Assembly: GCF_008370045.1 (NCBI RefSeq)
Contig: NZ_VOBN01000024.1
Location: 16,471 to 80,470 of the forward strand
Source: Pseudomonas sp. ANT_J12
GTDB lineage: Bacteria > Pseudomonadota > Gammaproteobacteria > Pseudomonadales > Pseudomonadaceae
Direction of reading: 5' to 3'
DNA length: 64,000 nt
Made by a program: the position numbers and the translations under genes. Numbering within the stretch: position 1 is the first letter of the stretch; every line of letters starts with the position of its first letter. This document shows, one piece after another, positions 61,069 through 64,000 of the stretch. Below the pieces are notes generated by a model. That model had not been told where the DNA came from. It saw only the letters and a list, made by a program, of their open reading frames with translations, and made no database searches.

Positions 61069-62676
61069 ATGACATACGACTACATCATCGCTGGCGCAGG
61101 CGCCGCAGGCTGCATCCTCGCCAACCGGCTCTCGGCCTCGGGTAAACACACGGTGCTGCTGCTGGAGGCGGGCGGCAAGGACAGTTCCTTGTGGTTCAAG
61201 ATTCCGGTCGGCTTCGCCAAAATGTATTACAACCCGACCTTCAACTGGATGTACTACAGCCAGCCGCAGAAACAGCTCAACAACCGCGAAATCTACGCCC
61301 CGCGCGGCAAGGTCCAGGGAGGTTCGGGTTCGATCAATGCGATGGTCTACGTCCGTGGCCAGGCCCATGACTTCGACGACTGGGCGGCCAACGGCAATGA
61401 CGGCTGGGGCTTCAAGGACGTGCTGCCGTACTTCCGCAAACTGGAAAACCATCCCCTGGGCGACAGCGAATACCACGGCGGCAGCGGCCCGATCAGCATT
61501 ACCCCGATGAAGGGCCAGACCCACCCGATCTGCGACGTGTTCCTCAAGGGATGCGACGAACTCGGCTACCCCCACAGCGACGATTTCAATGGCCCGAAAT
61601 TCGAAGGCTCGGGCATCTACGACGTCAACACCAAGGACGGCCAGCGCAGCTCCAGCAGCTTCGCGCATCTGCACCCGGCCCTGAGCCGGCCGAACCTGAC
61701 GGTCGAGCATTACGCCCTGGTCGACCGCGTATTGTTCGACGGCGAGCGGGCCACCGGTATTTCCGTGACCCAACACGGCGTGGTCCGCACCTTCACGGCA
61801 CGCAAGGAAGTGATCCTCTGCGCCGGTGCCGTGGACACGCCGAAGATCCTGCAATTGTCCGGCGTCGCCGATCAAAAGCTGTTGGCCAGGCACCAGATTC
61901 CCGTGGTCAAGCACCTGCCGGCGGTGGGGCAGAACCTGCAGGATCACCTGTGCGCCAGCTATTACTACAAGGCCAACATCCCGACCCTCAACGATCAGCT
62001 CGGCTCGCTGTTCGGCCAGTTCAAACTTGGCCTCAAATACCTGCTGACCCGCAAAGGCGCGCTGGCGATGAGCGTCAATCAGGCCGGTGGCTTTTTCCGT
62101 GGCGATGAGACCCAGGCCAACCCGAACCTGCAGTTGTATTTCAACCCGCTGTCGTACCAGATTCCAAAAAACAACAAGGCCAGCCTCAAGCCCGAGCCGT
62201 ATTCAGGCTTCCTGCTGTGCTTCAACCCGTGCCGGCCCACCAGCCGCGGGCATATCGAAATCGCCTCGAAAAATCCCCGCGACGCGGCGCTGATCGACCC
62301 CAATTACCTGAGCACGCAAAAGGACATCGACGAGGTGATCCAGGGCAGTCGCTTGATGCGCAAGATCATGCAGGCGCCGGCGCTCAAGAGCATCACCGTT
62401 GAAGAGGTGTTGCCGGGGCCGGTGGTCGAAAGCGACGAACAAATGTTGCAGTACTTTCGCGAAAACAGCGGCTCGATTTATCACCTGTGCGGCTCGTGCG
62501 CCATGGGCTCGGACGTTCAGCGGTCGGTGGTCGACAAGCGGCTCAAGGTCCACGGTCTTGACGGTTTGCGCATCGTCGATGCCTCGATTTTCCCCAATGT
62601 AACCAGCGGCAATACCCACGCCGCGGTATTGATGGTGGCGGAGAAGGGCGCCGATCTGATCCTGCAGGACGCCTGA
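61069..62676 (+). CDS. GMC-family FAD oxidoreductase (choline dehydrogenase-like)
   Basis: A 535-residue flavoenzyme. FAD motif YIIAGAGAAGCILANRLS at the N-terminus, GMC signature 1 PRGKVQGGSGSINAMVYVRG, signature 2 region VILCAGAVDTPKILQLSG, and the active-site His in SIYHLCGSCAMGSD and His in VTSGNTHAAVLMV. ATG at 61069 begins MTYDYIIAG; a long extension to 60814 overlaps the previous gene and is rejected. It oxidises an alcohol group and passes electrons to quinone or oxygen. It closes the ALDH, MFS, enolase and GMC group. Confidence 0.93.
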   Translation: MTYDYIIAGAGAAGCILANRLSASGKHTVLLLEAGGKDSSLWFKIPVGFAKMYYNPTFNWMYYSQPQKQLNNREIYAPRGKVQGGSGSINAMVYVRGQAHDFDDWAANGNDGWGFKDVLPYFRKLENHPLGDSEYHGGSGPISITPMKGQTHPICDVFLKGCDELGYPHSDDFNGPKFEGSGIYDVNTKDGQRSSSSFAHLHPALSRPNLTVEHYALVDRVLFDGERATGISVTQHGVVRTFTARKEVILCAGAVDTPKILQLSGVADQKLLARHQIPVVKHLPAVGQNLQDHLCASYYYKANIPTLNDQLGSLFGQFKLGLKYLLTRKGALAMSVNQAGGFFRGDETQANPNLQLYFNPLSYQIPKNNKASLKPEPYSGFLLCFNPCRPTSRGHIEIASKNPRDAALIDPNYLSTQKDIDEVIQGSRLMRKIMQAPALKSITVEEVLPGPVVESDEQMLQYFRENSGSIYHLCGSCAMGSDVQRSVVDKRLKVHGLDGLRIVDASIFPNVTSGNTHAAVLMVAEKGADLILQDA

Positions 62677-62789
62677 TTTCAACTCTGGCTGTATCAAAAA
62701 TGAATTTCCGCCCAGTCCGCCGTTCATACCTGATAGGTGGCGGATTTGAGCTGCAAAATCATTGGGTGCAATCAGGGAGTGGGACGGTC

Positions 62790-63200
62790 ATGAATCAAAA
62801 ACAAGGGGCGGACGAGTCGTTACCTGGCGGCTTGATTCTGGTGGTTGAAGATGACCCGCTGATTCTGGAATTCCTCTGCGAAATTCTTCGGGACGAAGGC
62901 TTTGTCGTGCAGCCGCAAATCAGCGCCGACGCGGCTGTGCAGTATCTGGAAGAACATGCGGGCGAGGTACAGATGTTGCTGACGGACATCACCATGCCCG
63001 GACAGCGCAATGGCGCAGACCTGGCCAACGAGTTCGGCGACCGCTGGCCGGAAAAGCCGATCATGATCATGTCTGGCTTCGAAACTCCGGAAAGCTCGGG
63101 GGTGCGGCATCACGTGTCCTTTATCAAGAAACCCTGGGCGTTGGGGCAGTTGATTGATTGCGTGGAAGGGGCTTTGAAATCCCAGCGTCCGCTGGCGTAA
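62790..63200 (+). CDS. Single-domain response regulator
   Basis: A 136-residue receiver-only protein. Acidic pair in LILVVEDDPLILEFL, phospho-acceptor Asp in QMLLTDITMPGQRNGADLAN, Thr/Ser replaced by MSG in IMIMSGFET, and Lys in VSFIKKPWALGQL. The ATG at 62790 follows GGGAG; an ATG at 62700 would add 30 residues not typical of receivers. No kinase is adjacent. It resembles CheY-like partners of hybrid kinases in pseudomonads. Confidence 0.88.
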   Translation: MNQKQGADESLPGGLILVVEDDPLILEFLCEILRDEGFVVQPQISADAAVQYLEEHAGEVQMLLTDITMPGQRNGADLANEFGDRWPEKPIMIMSGFETPESSGVRHHVSFIKKPWALGQLIDCVEGALKSQRPLA

Positions 63201-63262
63201 CTGATTGGCGGTGGTACATTGCCTGACACACCGCCTGGCCCCTTGCGATAGGAAGCTGTCTT

Positions 63263-63931
63263 TTGCCTGCTCAGACCTCCGTTTTCAATACGTCATACCG
63301 CGCTTTTCTGTTCGACATGGACGGCACCGTCCTCAACTCCATTGCCGCCGCCGAGCGTATCTGGACGGCGTGGGCGTTGCGTCATGGGCTGGATGTCGAG
63401 ACATTCCTGCCGACGATTCACGGCGCCCGAGCCATCGACACGATCAATCGCCAAGGCTTGCCGGGGCTCGATGCCGAGGTTGAAGCGAGGTTTATCACCG
63501 AGGCGGAAATCGAGGATGTGGAAGGGATAGTCGAAGTGGCTGGCGCTGCCCGTTTTCTGAATTCGTTACCTGCCGATCAGTGGGCGATTGTGACCTCGGC
63601 GCCGAGGGCCTTGGCCTTGCGGCGGATGGCAGCGGCAGGGATTCCCGAACCTTCGGTGATGGTGACGGCTGAGGATGTGAAGGCGGGCAAGCCTGATCCG
63701 GCGGGTTATCGCCTGGCGGCGCAGCGGTTGGGCCTGGAAGTGACGCAGTGTCTGATTTTTGAAGATGCCGCCGTGGGGATTCAAGCGGCGGAAGCGGCGG
63801 AAGCCGATCTGCTGGTGATGACCTCGACCCATGAGCATCCGATTGAGACGCCGCACGCCACGATGGCGGATTACGACTCGGTCGAAGTCCGGGCTGACAG
63901 CGATGGCCGGATTCGCCTGCAAGTCCTGTAG
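63263..63931 (+). CDS. HAD-family phosphatase, probable TTG start
   Basis: A 222-residue HAD hydrolase. Motif I AFLFDMDGTVLNS (nucleophile Asp), motif II IVTSAPR, Lys in KAGKPDPAGYRLAAQRL and motif IV LIFEDAAVGIQAAEAA. It resembles sugar-phosphate phosphatases (YfbT/GPP type). No in-frame ATG precedes motif I; the TTG at 63263 has GGAAG seven bases upstream and gives a normal N-terminus (MPAQTSVFNTSYRAFLF), so TTG is the probable start. Confidence 0.9.
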   Translation: MPAQTSVFNTSYRAFLFDMDGTVLNSIAAAERIWTAWALRHGLDVETFLPTIHGARAIDTINRQGLPGLDAEVEARFITEAEIEDVEGIVEVAGAARFLNSLPADQWAIVTSAPRALALRRMAAAGIPEPSVMVTAEDVKAGKPDPAGYRLAAQRLGLEVTQCLIFEDAAVGIQAAEAAEADLLVMTSTHEHPIETPHATMADYDSVEVRADSDGRIRLQVL

Positions 63932-63945
63932 TCACCATCGATTCA

Positions 63946-64000
63946 CTGTGGGAGCGGGCTTGCTCGCGAAAGCGGTGGGTCAGTCACCATAGATAGTGGC
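63946..64000. repeat. REP element, cut by window end
   Basis: CTGTGGGAGCGGGCTTGCTC GCGAAAGCGGTG begins 14 bases after the HAD gene. The second half of the doublet would lie outside the window. Confidence 0.85.

Noticed and set aside
1..64000. tRNA, rRNA, prophage, transposase, toxin-antitoxin or CRISPR-Cas genes
   Set aside because: None could be recognised on either strand by reading; the only mobile-type signatures are REP/REPIN repeats.

Overview
The window is a gamma-proteobacterial chromosome segment that looks like the Pseudomonas fluorescens group. This rests on high GC with strong G/C-ending codon use, dense coding on both strands, many paired REP/REPIN-type palindromes in the gaps, and the gene families present. 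About 52 protein genes can be supported. No rRNA, tRNA, CRISPR array, transposase or prophage gene was seen.

Region 1 (1-10974) is a secretion and oxidation locus. It holds a type I secretion pair (HlyD-family adaptor, cut by the window edge, and ABC exporter), a NarL-type response regulator, its likely histidine kinase, and a 1981-residue protein joining an animal-type heme peroxidase to RTX calcium-binding repeats. A strong terminator closes it. Region 2 (10994-19467) is a flavin-based periplasmic electron-transfer set (small PepSY protein, DUF2271 protein with a flavinylation-type motif, PepSY/flavodoxin/FNR membrane reductase, ApbE, VIT-family transporter). Beside it are a divergent OmpR/QseC-like two-component pair, a YceI protein and a winged-helix/TolB-like protein.

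Region 3 (19506-25611) has an unrecognised 247-residue protein, a Gfo/Idh/MocA oxidoreductase divergent from an MFS pump, a LysR regulator and an Old Yellow Enzyme. The two oxidoreductases share an aligned upstream block. Region 4 (25746-29147) is a large multicopper oxidase interrupted by an in-frame amber codon inside its type-3 copper motif. Region 5 (29439-37713) is mixed: GNAT, hotdog protein with a divergent TetR and an elaborate palindromic operator, DmpA-type peptidase, polyamine-type binding protein with divergent LuxR regulator, RNA methyltransferase, and a cytochrome b/MsrP-like operon followed by a secreted MXKDX-repeat protein.

Region 6 (38091-43683) is a catabolic set: formaldehyde-activating enzyme, aldo/keto reductase, aldehyde dehydrogenase, MFS transporter, and a convergent LysR gene. 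Region 7 (43900-55135) is a peptide/opine-type uptake and processing locus: porin, double ATPase, two permeases, Tat-exported binding protein, an M24 enzyme closely resembling the DMSP lyase DddP but lacking its catalytic Asp, a 2-oxoglutarate oxygenase, LysR and MFS. Region 8 (55559-62676) is a second catabolic operon of unknown substrate: LysR, aldehyde dehydrogenase, MFS, enolase-superfamily enzyme and GMC oxidoreductase. The window ends with a single-domain response regulator, a HAD hydrolase and a partial REP.

All calls come from reading the sequence and remembered family features. No database search was run.
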